From contig JAOAPE010000012.1 of assembly GCA_025462725.1 (NCBI GenBank), positions 545,942 through 609,941 of the forward strand: a stretch of 64,000 bases of DNA, given 5' to 3'. The notes below the pieces were generated by a model, which had not been told where the DNA came from, did not search any database, and saw only the letters and a program-made list of their open reading frames with translations. Origin of the DNA: Terriglobales bacterium. GTDB lineage: Bacteria > Acidobacteriota > Terriglobia > Terriglobales > Acidobacteriaceae. Position numbers and translations under genes: made by a program. Each line of letters starts with the position of its first letter. Position 1 is the first letter of the stretch. Shown here piece after piece: positions 7,692-14,692 of the stretch.

Positions 7692-8906
7692 GTGTCTCAA
7701 TTCCGTTCACAAAAAATTCTAGTTATCGCTGCGTGGATTTTGATTTCCGCTTCAGCGACATCCGCGCAGAAGGCTGAGTCTTCGCAGAAGGACTTTGCGC
7801 TGAAAGACGGCGATCGGGTTGTTTTCTTCGGCGATAGCATTACGCAGCAGCGGCTGTACACGTCGTATGTCCAGCAGTTTGTTTTGAGCCGGTACCCGGA
7901 GCGGAAGATCGTCTTCATCAATTCCGGATGGGGTGGCGACACTGTGAGTGCAAATCCCTGTGTTCCTTGTGCCGGAGTGGGGGCGCTGGCGAGGATCGAT
8001 CGTGATGTGATTGCGCACAAGCCAACCGTAGTAACAATCCTCTTCGGAATGAATGATGGTTTGTATAAGGACTTCGATCCGGCGGTGATGAACACTTACA
8101 CCGACGGTATGGACCAGATCATTCACATTCTCAAGACCAAGGCCCCGCATGCCCGAATCTATTTGATGACGCCGACAGTATTCGATGGCACACGGCATGG
8201 CCCCACTCAGAGTGAAAAATACAACGAGGTGTTGGACAAATACTCCGAGGCGGTAAAGGAAATTGCGGCGCGGGAAAAGTTACCGGTGATAGATCTGCAT
8301 ACAGCCACAGGAAGCGCGTTAATGGCCGCAAAGCAGGCGCAAGCGGATTACACATTTGAGCCAGACGCTGTGCATCCCGGGCCGGATGGCCATGCCGTAA
8401 TGGCGGCCGCGATAGTCCGGGCTTGGGGCGCACCGGAGAAGGGCATCGTGGTATCGCAAAGATTTTCTGCCACACATTTCTCAGTCACAGCTCCATTACC
8501 GTGGCCAGCTCCGATTCTTTCTGAGCGAATGCGGCAAGCTGAACCATCCATCGGAAATGTTGGGGCAGTGACGCTGAGGCTCACGGGAGTGCCCCGAGGG
8601 AATTATGAGCTTTCCGTCGATGGGAAAGAGGTCGGGAAATTTACGGCGGCGGAACTGGAGCAGGGAATTCCGATCGGAATGTCAGAGCAGGCAGCGAAAG
8701 GCACGAGCGACTTGGCGAAGGCAGTACGCGATAAAGAAGATGTCGAGTACATGCGCTGGCGCGATGTGCAGCTGCGTTTTGAGAAATTGAAATCGGCTTC
8801 TTCGGCGGCGCAAGCGTTGGATGCCCTTGCAAGAGAAGCCAACGAATTTGCCAGGACGAAAGCGCAGCCACGCAAATATGAAATCAAGATGAGCGCGGTG
8901 CAGTAA
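7692..8906 (+). CDS. Secreted SGNH/GDSL hydrolase
   Basis: This is a predicted exported esterase or lipase-like enzyme of about 404 residues. A signal peptide covers about residues 1-25 (ILVIAAWILISASATSAQ). The SGNH blocks are clear: FFGDSIT at 45-51 with nucleophile Ser49, GWGGDT near 82, GMND near 122, and a late DAVHPGPDGH supplying the catalytic Asp and His. The last 160 residues form an extra domain of unknown role, rich in helices. Two GTG starts are in frame. I chose 7692 because GGAGG at 7682-7686 sits five bases before it, whereas the earlier GTG at 7686 overlaps that ribosome binding site. A -10-like TACAAT lies at 7663-7668. The substrate is unknown; carbohydrate acetyl esterases share this layout. 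Confidence 0.82.
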   Translation: MSQFRSQKILVIAAWILISASATSAQKAESSQKDFALKDGDRVVFFGDSITQQRLYTSYVQQFVLSRYPERKIVFINSGWGGDTVSANPCVPCAGVGALARIDRDVIAHKPTVVTILFGMNDGLYKDFDPAVMNTYTDGMDQIIHILKTKAPHARIYLMTPTVFDGTRHGPTQSEKYNEVLDKYSEAVKEIAAREKLPVIDLHTATGSALMAAKQAQADYTFEPDAVHPGPDGHAVMAAAIVRAWGAPEKGIVVSQRFSATHFSVTAPLPWPAPILSERMRQAEPSIGNVGAVTLRLTGVPRGNYELSVDGKEVGKFTAAELEQGIPIGMSEQAAKGTSDLAKAVRDKEDVEYMRWRDVQLRFEKLKSASSAAQALDALAREANEFARTKAQPRKYEIKMSAVQ

Positions 8907-8933
8907 GCAATCTTTAGTCGAGGTTCAGTTGAA

Positions 8934-9794
8934 ATGAATGCACTAATCAAATTGTTGTCACTCGCAATTTTAGTAGCTCCCGTGAGTGCACAGCCGAGGG
9001 CCCATTCGACTTCGCTCAGGGCAGGCTCTGTGCCACACACGTCCATTTCGGCTGTGCCACAAACAGCAGCGGTGGCTGTGCCAAAACAAAATGTCTCTTC
9101 TGCAGCTGCGGCAGAGACCGTTGCCCAAGAGGACACTCAGAAGAGTTTCAGGATCACGCCGCTACGTCCTGTGGAAGAGTTGCGGGCGGAAGCGCTGAAG
9201 GCGTCGCCCCCGGAAGAGACAGGGGAATTCCGCAAGAGCGAGTTGGTGGAATTGAACAAGCTGGATCCAACGATCAGGTTGGAGATCCGCTATGCCACAT
9301 CAAACAATTTTCTGGGAACTCCGGTGTACACGCAGGCACGGGCATTCATGCAGCGTCCTGCCGCGGAAGCGGTGGCTCGGGCAAACAAGACGTTAAAGGG
9401 GCAGGGATACGGGTTGCTGATCCATGATGGATATCGGCCGTGGTATGTGACGAAAATTTTCTGGGATGCGACGCCGGATGACAAAAAGATATTCGTTGCG
9501 AATCCGGCGCAAGGGTCAAAGCACAATCGCGGATGCGCGGTGGACTTGAGTATGTACGACTTGAAGACAGGTCAGCCCGTATCCATGCCGAGCGGGTATG
9601 ACGAGATGTCGCCGCGCGCGTATGCGAATTATTCTGGCGGAACGGATGACCAGCGGCAGCGTCGCGAGATATTGCGGGCGGCGATGGAGGCTGAGGGTTT
9701 TAAGGTGAATCCGACAGAGTGGTGGCACTTCGATTACAAGGACTGGAAGTTGTATAGGATCGGGACGGTGGAGTTTGAGAAGATCGAACCGTAG
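8934..9794 (+). CDS. D-alanyl-D-alanine dipeptidase, VanX/DdpX type (M15D)
   Basis: The protein resembles zinc-dependent D-Ala-D-Ala dipeptidases. It has 286 residues with a signal peptide (1-19) and so should act in the periplasm, probably in peptidoglycan recycling rather than vancomycin resistance. The active site is intact: SKHNRGCAVD gives His197 and Asp204, EWWH gives catalytic Glu262 and zinc ligand His265, and YRPW supplies Arg168. Residues about 20-65 are low-complexity, and their DNA matches the dispersed intergenic repeats of this genome. The gene follows the SGNH hydrolase by 27 bases in the same direction and may be co-transcribed. Confidence 0.88.
   Translation: MNALIKLLSLAILVAPVSAQPRAHSTSLRAGSVPHTSISAVPQTAAVAVPKQNVSSAAAAETVAQEDTQKSFRITPLRPVEELRAEALKASPPEETGEFRKSELVELNKLDPTIRLEIRYATSNNFLGTPVYTQARAFMQRPAAEAVARANKTLKGQGYGLLIHDGYRPWYVTKIFWDATPDDKKIFVANPAQGSKHNRGCAVDLSMYDLKTGQPVSMPSGYDEMSPRAYANYSGGTDDQRQRREILRAAMEAEGFKVNPTEWWHFDYKDWKLYRIGTVEFEKIEP
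9003..9044. repeat. Family B-like repeat lying inside the VanX-type gene
   Basis: CATTCGACTTCGCTCAGGGC (9003-9022) keeps the two ends of the family B core. TGTGCCACACACGTCC (9029-9044) matches TGTGCCACACAAGTCC at 14647-14662, an intergenic site, in 15 of 16 bases. Both are translated as part of the linker behind the signal peptide without breaking the frame. Confidence 0.65.
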
Positions 9795-9817
9795 GTCGTA
9801 GTTCGTAGTTTGAAAAT

Positions 9818-11008
9818 CTAGGATTCGACCTTTACGCCCTTCCAGAATGCAATGCGGTCTTTGATCTCCATTGCGGCGGCGAAGGGCTGCGGATAATACC
9901 AGGCCGCATTGGCGTTGGTCTTTCCGTCTACCACTACATCGTAGTAATGCGCGGTGCCTTTCCAGGGACACACGCTGGTGTGCTGGCTGGGCGCGAAGTG
10001 TTGTTTCTTGATGGCCTCGGCAGGGAAGTATTGGTTTCCTTCGACGACAACGCAGTCGTTGCTTTCCGCGAGTAGCGCGCCTTCCCAAGTTGCTTTCATC
10101 ATTCTTCTCTCCTTCACAATCAGATTCGTATTAGAGGTGGCGAGTCCTGCTGCTGGTGCAGTTTTTTCTGCATAGGCCATGCGGATGAGTGTGCGTTGCG
10201 CGAAGGGCAAGTAGAGCAGGGCGGCGGTGGCGGCGAAGGCGAGTTCGATGCCGAGGATGGGGAGCATGAGAAATGGAGAGAGTGCCCAGAGGATGTCGAC
10301 CAGTGCGAGCACGGGGAAGAGGCGGCGGAATTTAACGCCGAGCCCGCGATAGTCGAATGAGACCGCCGATAGAAGATAGAGGCGCGCGGGAATGGCGAGC
10401 ACGGCGGAGAGCAGGACGACTGCCTGCAGGATGCGAGCAGAGTCAGGCTGCATGCCGGCGAGGATGTCTTGAACACGGTCGAACTGGGCGAGCGCAGCGA
10501 TATAAAACACAAGGTACATCACTTGGATAAGCGCGAATAGAAATCGTGCGGTGCTGCGCTGTGGTGACGGAAGCTGGTTAAGAGTTTCAGGAGTGAGCGC
10601 GTGGCTTTCGCTGAGGGGTGCGAGGGTTTCGGCTGAAGAGCGGGTCGGACTGAGGGACTGGGCAGAGGGGCCGATTGCTTCAACGGTTGCGATGAAGCGA
10701 TGTCCGCGCTTGGGAACGGTCTCGACAAACTGCGGATTTGAAGCAGAGTCGCCGAGGACTTCGCGGATCTTGTTGATTGCAGTGTTGAGGCTGTGGTCGA
10801 AGTCAACGAAGGTGTCAGCGGGCCAGAGTTGTTGACGAAGCTCTTCACGGGTGACTAGCTCGCCGGCGCGTCGCAGCAGGATAGCGAGGACTTGGAATGG
10901 CTGTTCCTGAAGTTTGAGCTTCACGCCTCGCTTGCGGAGTTCGAGTTCCTGCAAGTCAGCTTCGAAATGGGCGAAGCGAAATGCGCGCGAGTTTTGCGTT
11001 GGCGGCAA
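9818..11008 (-). CDS. Winged-helix regulator / membrane / DUF427 fusion
   Basis: One uninterrupted frame of 396 residues joins three parts. Residues about 10-105 are an OmpR/CadC-type winged-helix DNA-binding domain (LREELRQQLWP-type region, then SLNTAINKIREVLGD and VPKRGHRF). Residues about 145-290 hold four hydrophobic segments, so the regulator is membrane-anchored. Residues 303-396 are a complete DUF427 domain (MMKATWEG...CPWKGTAHYY...AAWYYPQP...FWKGVKV), normally a free-standing protein of about 95 residues of unknown function. The DUF427 part has its own start signals: AAGGAG at 10109-10114 followed by ATGATG at 10097-10102. It may be made separately as well as in fusion, or the fusion may come from loss of a stop codon. 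DNA targets and signal are unknown. Confidence 0.8.
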   Translation of the reverse strand: MPPTQNSRAFRFAHFEADLQELELRKRGVKLKLQEQPFQVLAILLRRAGELVTREELRQQLWPADTFVDFDHSLNTAINKIREVLGDSASNPQFVETVPKRGHRFIATVEAIGPSAQSLSPTRSSAETLAPLSESHALTPETLNQLPSPQRSTARFLFALIQVMYLVFYIAALAQFDRVQDILAGMQPDSARILQAVVLLSAVLAIPARLYLLSAVSFDYRGLGVKFRRLFPVLALVDILWALSPFLMLPILGIELAFAATAALLYLPFAQRTLIRMAYAEKTAPAAGLATSNTNLIVKERRMMKATWEGALLAESNDCVVVEGNQYFPAEAIKKQHFAPSQHTSVCPWKGTAHYYDVVVDGKTNANAAWYYPQPFAAAMEIKDRIAFWKGVKVES

Positions 11009-11118
11009 GAGAAAATTTTAACATCGCGTTAGATCATGTTGCCTCACGCAGTGCTTTCGCACGAAGGGCACCATGGAATCATGAAGGAACACAGCGACAT
11101 GAAGTGTCTAGTGCCAAA

Positions 11119-11166
11119 TGCATAGATCCTTCGACTGCGCAGCAATGCGGCTTCGCTCAGGATGAC
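11119..11166. repeat. Dispersed repeat, family B copy
   Basis: The element begins TGCATAGATCCTTCGACTGC and ends GGCTTCGCTCAGGATGACA. The first 17 bases are identical to the copy at 14525. It lies between the divergently placed end of the OmpA gene and the start of the winged-helix gene. Confidence 0.75.
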
Positions 11167-11201
11167 AAAATAAAACCGGCTCGTAGATTCCACGAGCCGG
11201 T
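11166..11201 (-). terminator. Rho-independent terminator of the OmpA-family gene
   Basis: A perfect 10-bp stem, ACCGGCTCGT (11175-11184) with ACGAGCCGGT (11192-11201) and a 7-base loop, is followed on the minus strand by TTTTATTTTG. It lies 18 bases beyond the stop of the OmpA gene. Confidence 0.88.
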
Positions 11202-11218
11202 GTGGGGGACGCCGCGGA

Positions 11219-12967
11219 TCAGCGCGGGTTTGTTGGTGGAGCGTTGGGATCGACGGGCTGAGTCCGCAGTGAACCGAGCTTGGTGCCGATGACTTCGCCG
11301 GAGACGACCAACTCGACGCGGCGGTTCTGCTGGCGTCCGCTGGCGGTGGTATTTGGAGCGATGGGCTGCGACTTGCCGAATCCGTTGGCGCTCATTGCGG
11401 TTTGCGGAATACCCTGCTTGGTCAAGTACTCCTCGACGGATTGCGCGCGTTTTTCTGAGAGGCGCTGATTGAAGGCGTCACTGCCGACGCTGTCAGTGTG
11501 TCCCTCGATGGCAAGACTCAGGCCGGGATATGCGAGGACGATCCCCGAAAGTTTTGCCAGCTTTTCGCGAGCGGCGGGGCGAAGCGTGTATTTTCCGGTG
11601 TCGAAGAGGACGTCAGCCATGTTGACGATGAGTCCACGGGCGGTGTCTCGGGTCTCAAGGATAGTGTTGAGCTGCTGGAGGAGTTTGGCGCGCATCTCTT
11701 CTTTTTCGCGCTCGGCTTGCTGACGCTGTTGCTCAGCTAGTTGTCGTTGTTGATCGGAAGCTTGGGCGGCAGCCAGAGCCTGCTGCTGCGCAGCTTGCGC
11801 GGCTTGTTGTTGCTGCAATGCTGCGGCGCGGGCCTGCTCGGCTTCACTCTGCGCGCGAGCCGCTTGGTCGGCTTGGGTCTGTGCTAGCTGACGCTGGCGT
11901 TCTGCTTCTTCACGCTGACGTTGCGATTCGGCAGCTTGCTGTTCAGCGGTTGCACGGAGATCAGATTGTTGTTGCGCATTGGCGTTGGCTGCGGCTTCGC
12001 GGTCGGCTGCGGCTTTGCGTTGCTGCTCGGCGAATTCTTCTCCACGGCGACGTAAGGCGACTAAGCGCGCGTCTTCGGCGGATTGCGCGGCTTCACGTGC
12101 GACCGTGGCGATGGGTTTCTGTTCGGGCTTGCGACGCGCTTGGTAATCCTCAGCCTGCTGCAAGAGCGCGACGGATTTCTGGAAGCTGTCATGCGCGTAC
12201 TGATCCGCGCCAGCGAGTTCTGCAATACGCACGGCGTTGCGAGCCTCATGCAAATAGATGGGAACCTTGGGATCGAGCCTCAGCGGCTCGTAGGCGGCGC
12301 GCTTGGGGATGTATTGTCCGCGGCCGATGAGTTCGTACTTCGCGTCAATATATTCGGTGGCACCAACGGTGTCTGGCCGGACGGTGTTTTCCATGACGAC
12401 GATGTCACTGGGCTGCGTGACTGAATAGTAGGGCTCGGCGGTGACGATGAGTCCAAAGGCCTGCAGGGCGGTGGTGACGCTGACCTTACTGTTGCTGCCG
12501 GGAAGAAACTCGCCGAGATTTTGCGCGCGTCCTTCGGGAGTGATCGCCCAGAGAACGTAAGTGAGGTACTCGGTGCCGAAAACTTGAGGGCTGTCGAGAT
12601 CATTGGCGGTGACGTCCAGGCCGATGCGTCCGGGGTGGCTTTCAACGCGAGCCGTGCCATGCGCTTTCGGCATGAGGTCAGTTCCTTTGAGGTCAACCTT
12701 GGTGGCGCCGCTGCGGAAGTGGTAGTTGACGGCTTTGGTCGTGCGTCCCACGACGTTGACTTTGAATGTGGGCGTCTGGTCCATGGGCGTGACTTGATCC
12801 TGCGAGGGCTGTGTTGAAGGATCAGTGGACAATGAAGTCGGCGGAGTCGCAGGCTGCTGGGTGGACTGGGGCTCTGGCTGCGTTGACGGGGTTCTGGCAG
12901 TACCCTGCGCGAAGACAGAAATCGAAGCTAAAGCGAGCGCGAAGAATAAAATCAAAATTCTTTTCAT
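11219..12967 (-). CDS. OmpA-family outer membrane/peptidoglycan-binding protein
   Basis: This is a predicted envelope protein of 582 residues. The start is ATG at 12967 with GAGGAG a few bases upstream; the longer frame starts at TTG. After the signal peptide (1-21) comes a Pro/Thr/Gln-rich stretch, then a beta-rich domain of about 150 residues (FKVNVVGRTTKAVNY...GTEYLTYVLWAITPEGRAQNLGEF), then a long Ala/Gln/Glu/Arg coiled coil (about 255-420), then an OmpA C-terminal domain (about 430-560). That domain has VLFDTGKYTLRP, LAIEGHTDSVGSDAFNQRLSE and NRRVELVV, the pattern that binds diaminopimelate in peptidoglycan. It probably ties the outer membrane to the wall. It is transcribed alone, with a strong terminator downstream. 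Confidence 0.9.
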   Translation of the reverse strand: MKRILILFFALALASISVFAQGTARTPSTQPEPQSTQQPATPPTSLSTDPSTQPSQDQVTPMDQTPTFKVNVVGRTTKAVNYHFRSGATKVDLKGTDLMPKAHGTARVESHPGRIGLDVTANDLDSPQVFGTEYLTYVLWAITPEGRAQNLGEFLPGSNSKVSVTTALQAFGLIVTAEPYYSVTQPSDIVVMENTVRPDTVGATEYIDAKYELIGRGQYIPKRAAYEPLRLDPKVPIYLHEARNAVRIAELAGADQYAHDSFQKSVALLQQAEDYQARRKPEQKPIATVAREAAQSAEDARLVALRRRGEEFAEQQRKAAADREAAANANAQQQSDLRATAEQQAAESQRQREEAERQRQLAQTQADQAARAQSEAEQARAAALQQQQAAQAAQQQALAAAQASDQQRQLAEQQRQQAEREKEEMRAKLLQQLNTILETRDTARGLIVNMADVLFDTGKYTLRPAAREKLAKLSGIVLAYPGLSLAIEGHTDSVGSDAFNQRLSEKRAQSVEEYLTKQGIPQTAMSANGFGKSQPIAPNTTASGRQQNRRVELVVSGEVIGTKLGSLRTQPVDPNAPPTNPR

Positions 12968-13113
12968 GGGACTCCTCAACTAGAACGAGTGCTTCATCTT
13001 TGATTGCCGATTGGGGTAGGGGCCGACTTCTGTAATGTTTTGATTGAGTTAGCGGCAGCAGGGTTGTACGTGGCCGGGTCCGCTCGGCGAGGCGCGAATC
13101 CATAAGAGCGATG

Positions 13114-13119
13114 TAGAAT
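13114..13119 (+). promoter_or_regulatory. -10 element placed for a leaderless hfq-like mRNA
   Basis: TAGAAT ends six bases before the ATG at 13126, so transcription from it would start at or next to the start codon. No Shine-Dalgarno is present before the ATG. No convincing -35 is visible. Confidence 0.45.
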
Positions 13120-13125
13120 GAGCGC

Positions 13126-13392
13126 ATGTCATTCAAAAATCCCCTTACTGTGAAGAAAACGAAGTCTCCGCCGCCGGATGAGACGGGGCAGGAGTCCGCA
13201 TACCTGAAGATGTTGGGCGAAAAACAGACACCTGTCGCCGTGAAGCTGCAAGGCGGAGAAGTGATGCGCGGCTGGGTCGAGTACTACGACGAAAAGATGA
13301 TCCGTCTGACGCGCGAGGGCGCGCCAAATCTCTTTATCTACAAGCATGACATCGTGTCTATCACGGAAGAGGGTGGCGGCCGTAGAGGATGA
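13126..13392 (+). CDS. hfq: Hfq-like RNA chaperone (Sm fold)
   Basis: This 88-residue protein aligns by eye with Hfq, the RNA chaperone that pairs small RNAs with mRNAs. The Sm1 region is VAVKLQGGEVMRGWVEYYDE with RLTREG, and the Sm2 region contains FIYKHDIVSI, which matches the invariant Tyr-Lys-His of the RNA-binding pore. An N-terminal extension of about 24 residues (Lys/Pro-rich) and the short C-terminus differ from enterobacterial Hfq. There is no ribosome binding site, but a -10-like TAGAAT sits six bases upstream, suggesting a leaderless message. Its stop overlaps the ATG of the inositol monophosphatase gene. Confidence 0.75.
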   Translation: MSFKNPLTVKKTKSPPPDETGQESAYLKMLGEKQTPVAVKLQGGEVMRGWVEYYDEKMIRLTREGAPNLFIYKHDIVSITEEGGGRRG

Positions 13393-14249
13393 GCCCTGCC
13401 GAGAGCAATTTCGTTCCCAAGATGCAAGTGATCGCGCGCGAAGCGGGCGAGTTGCTGATGCAATACTTCGGCAAGGTGGAGATCGAGTACAAGGGCGATG
13501 TCGACCTGGTGACGAAAGCGGACCGCGAAGCGGAGAAGCTGATCGTGGAACGAATCCACGCGCAATGGCCGACGCATGACATCACCGGCGAAGAAGGCAC
13601 GAACACGAAGACGGGCAGTGAGTACCGGTGGTATATCGATCCGCTGGATGGGACGACGAATTTCGCGCATGGGTATCCTGTGTTTTGCGTTTCCATTGCC
13701 GTAGAAAAAGTTGGCATTCCGGGAAAAGAAGGCGAGCGCGTTGCAGCGGTGGTGTTTGACCCGTCGCGCAACGAAATGTTTTCTGCCGAGAAGGGCAGCG
13801 GAGCGGAGTTGAATGGCCGCACAATGCGGGTGTCGAAGACGCCGACGATCGGCGAGAGTTTAGTTGCGACAGGATTCCCCAGCCAGAAGCGACATAAGAA
13901 TCCCAATATCCACTTCTATCACCAGATCACGATGCGCACGCATGGAATCAGGCGTGCAGGGTCGGCGGCACTGGACCTAACCTATGTTGCCTGCGGGCGA
14001 TTCGATGGCTATTGGGAATTCAATCTGAACCCGTGGGATACGGCGGCTGGCGTTCTATTGGTGCAAGAGGCCGGGGGCACAGTCACGAAAATATGGAATG
14101 AGCCATTCGAGATGGCGAGCAGAGAAGTTGTGGCTTCAAACACGATCCTCCATCCGGAACTCTTGCGGGAGCTGCAGGGAGTGTTGGAGAATCGCGATCA
14201 GGAAGAGTTGCCGGATGTGCGAGAGTTGGCGAGAACGAAAAGGAACTAG
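13389..14249 (+). CDS. suhB: Inositol-1-monophosphatase family protein
   Basis: The enzyme hydrolyses inositol phosphates or related sugar phosphates with Mg ions; the bacterial SuhB member also has a role in rRNA transcription. The 286 residues show all family motifs: GEEG near 65, WYIDPLDGTTNFAHG near 80-94, and NPWDTAAGVLLVQEAGG near 216-232, which carry the metal ligands. The ATG at 13389 overlaps the hfq-like stop as ATGA, so translation is coupled. The true substrate cannot be read from sequence. Confidence 0.9.
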   Translation: MSPAESNFVPKMQVIAREAGELLMQYFGKVEIEYKGDVDLVTKADREAEKLIVERIHAQWPTHDITGEEGTNTKTGSEYRWYIDPLDGTTNFAHGYPVFCVSIAVEKVGIPGKEGERVAAVVFDPSRNEMFSAEKGSGAELNGRTMRVSKTPTIGESLVATGFPSQKRHKNPNIHFYHQITMRTHGIRRAGSAALDLTYVACGRFDGYWEFNLNPWDTAAGVLLVQEAGGTVTKIWNEPFEMASREVVASNTILHPELLRELQGVLENRDQEELPDVRELARTKRN

Positions 14250-14254
14250 CAGCA

Positions 14255-14494
14255 ATGGCACGAGGATTCGAAAGCAAGCAAGTTGAAGAGCAACAGAGCG
14301 CGGCTCAGCGGAAAACAGTTGATCCGGAGAAACAGAATCTGAGTCCGGAAGACAGAGCGCGAATGCGCCAGAAGGCAAGTCTGGAGTTGGTGCGGGCCAA
14401 AATTGTAAACGATCTGGCCGCGAGTACGAGCGAGCGGCACAAGGCGATGTTAGAGATGGCGTTGAAGGACATTGAACAGAAACTGCGATTTTGA
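14255..14494 (+). CDS. Small charged protein of unknown function
   Basis: I do not recognise this 79-residue protein. It is highly charged and predicted to be helical (LSPEDRARMRQKASLELVRA, then a second amphipathic helix ending EMALKDIEQKLRF), with no membrane segment. AAAAGGAA upstream of ATG at 14255 is a usable ribosome binding site. It lies five bases after suhB, so it is probably in the same transcript. The stop codon TGA lies inside the start of a family A dispersed repeat (TTGAACCGCAGAGG), so its C-terminus is set by the repeat. Confidence 0.7.
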   Translation: MARGFESKQVEEQQSAAQRKTVDPEKQNLSPEDRARMRQKASLELVRAKIVNDLAASTSERHKAMLEMALKDIEQKLRF

Positions 14495-14574
14495 ACCGCA
14501 GAGGACGCAAAGGTCGCAGGGGAAATGCATAGATCCTTCGACTCCGCCGCTGCACGGCTGCGCTCAGGATGACA
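14493..14574. repeat. Composite dispersed repeat, family A then family B
   Basis: GAACCGCAGAGGACGCAAAG starts the family A part at 14493. The family B part begins at 14525 with TGCATAGATCCTTCGACTCC and ends in GCTCAGGATGACA. The order A then B is the same as at 7536-7630. A further repeat-like word, TGTGCCACACAAGTCC, is at 14647-14662. Confidence 0.75.
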
Positions 14575-14677
14575 ATCCATGATTGTTTTGCGGGAATGAG
14601 TTGCAGGTATGGGATTGTTCGCGGATACCGCGCAACCGAGGGCGGCTGTGCCACACAAGTCCGGCAATCCAGTTCTT

Positions 14678-14686
14678 TGTTAAACT
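14678..14686 (+). promoter_or_regulatory. Extended -10 element for the aconitase gene
   Basis: TGTTAAACT matches an extended -10 (TGN followed by TAAACT) and ends six bases before the GTG start codon. Transcription would begin almost at the start codon. Confidence 0.5.
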
Positions 14687-14692
14687 TGAAGG

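Noticed and set aside
8934-9794. Vancomycin resistance cassette
   Set aside because: The dipeptidase is VanX-like, but there is no vanH, vanA, or vanRS gene nearby. A signal peptide and lone context suggest wall recycling.
5276-14574. CRISPR array or insertion sequences from the repeated words
   Set aside because: Repeats are dispersed by kilobases, differ in length, lack regular spacers, have no terminal inverted repeats or transposase.
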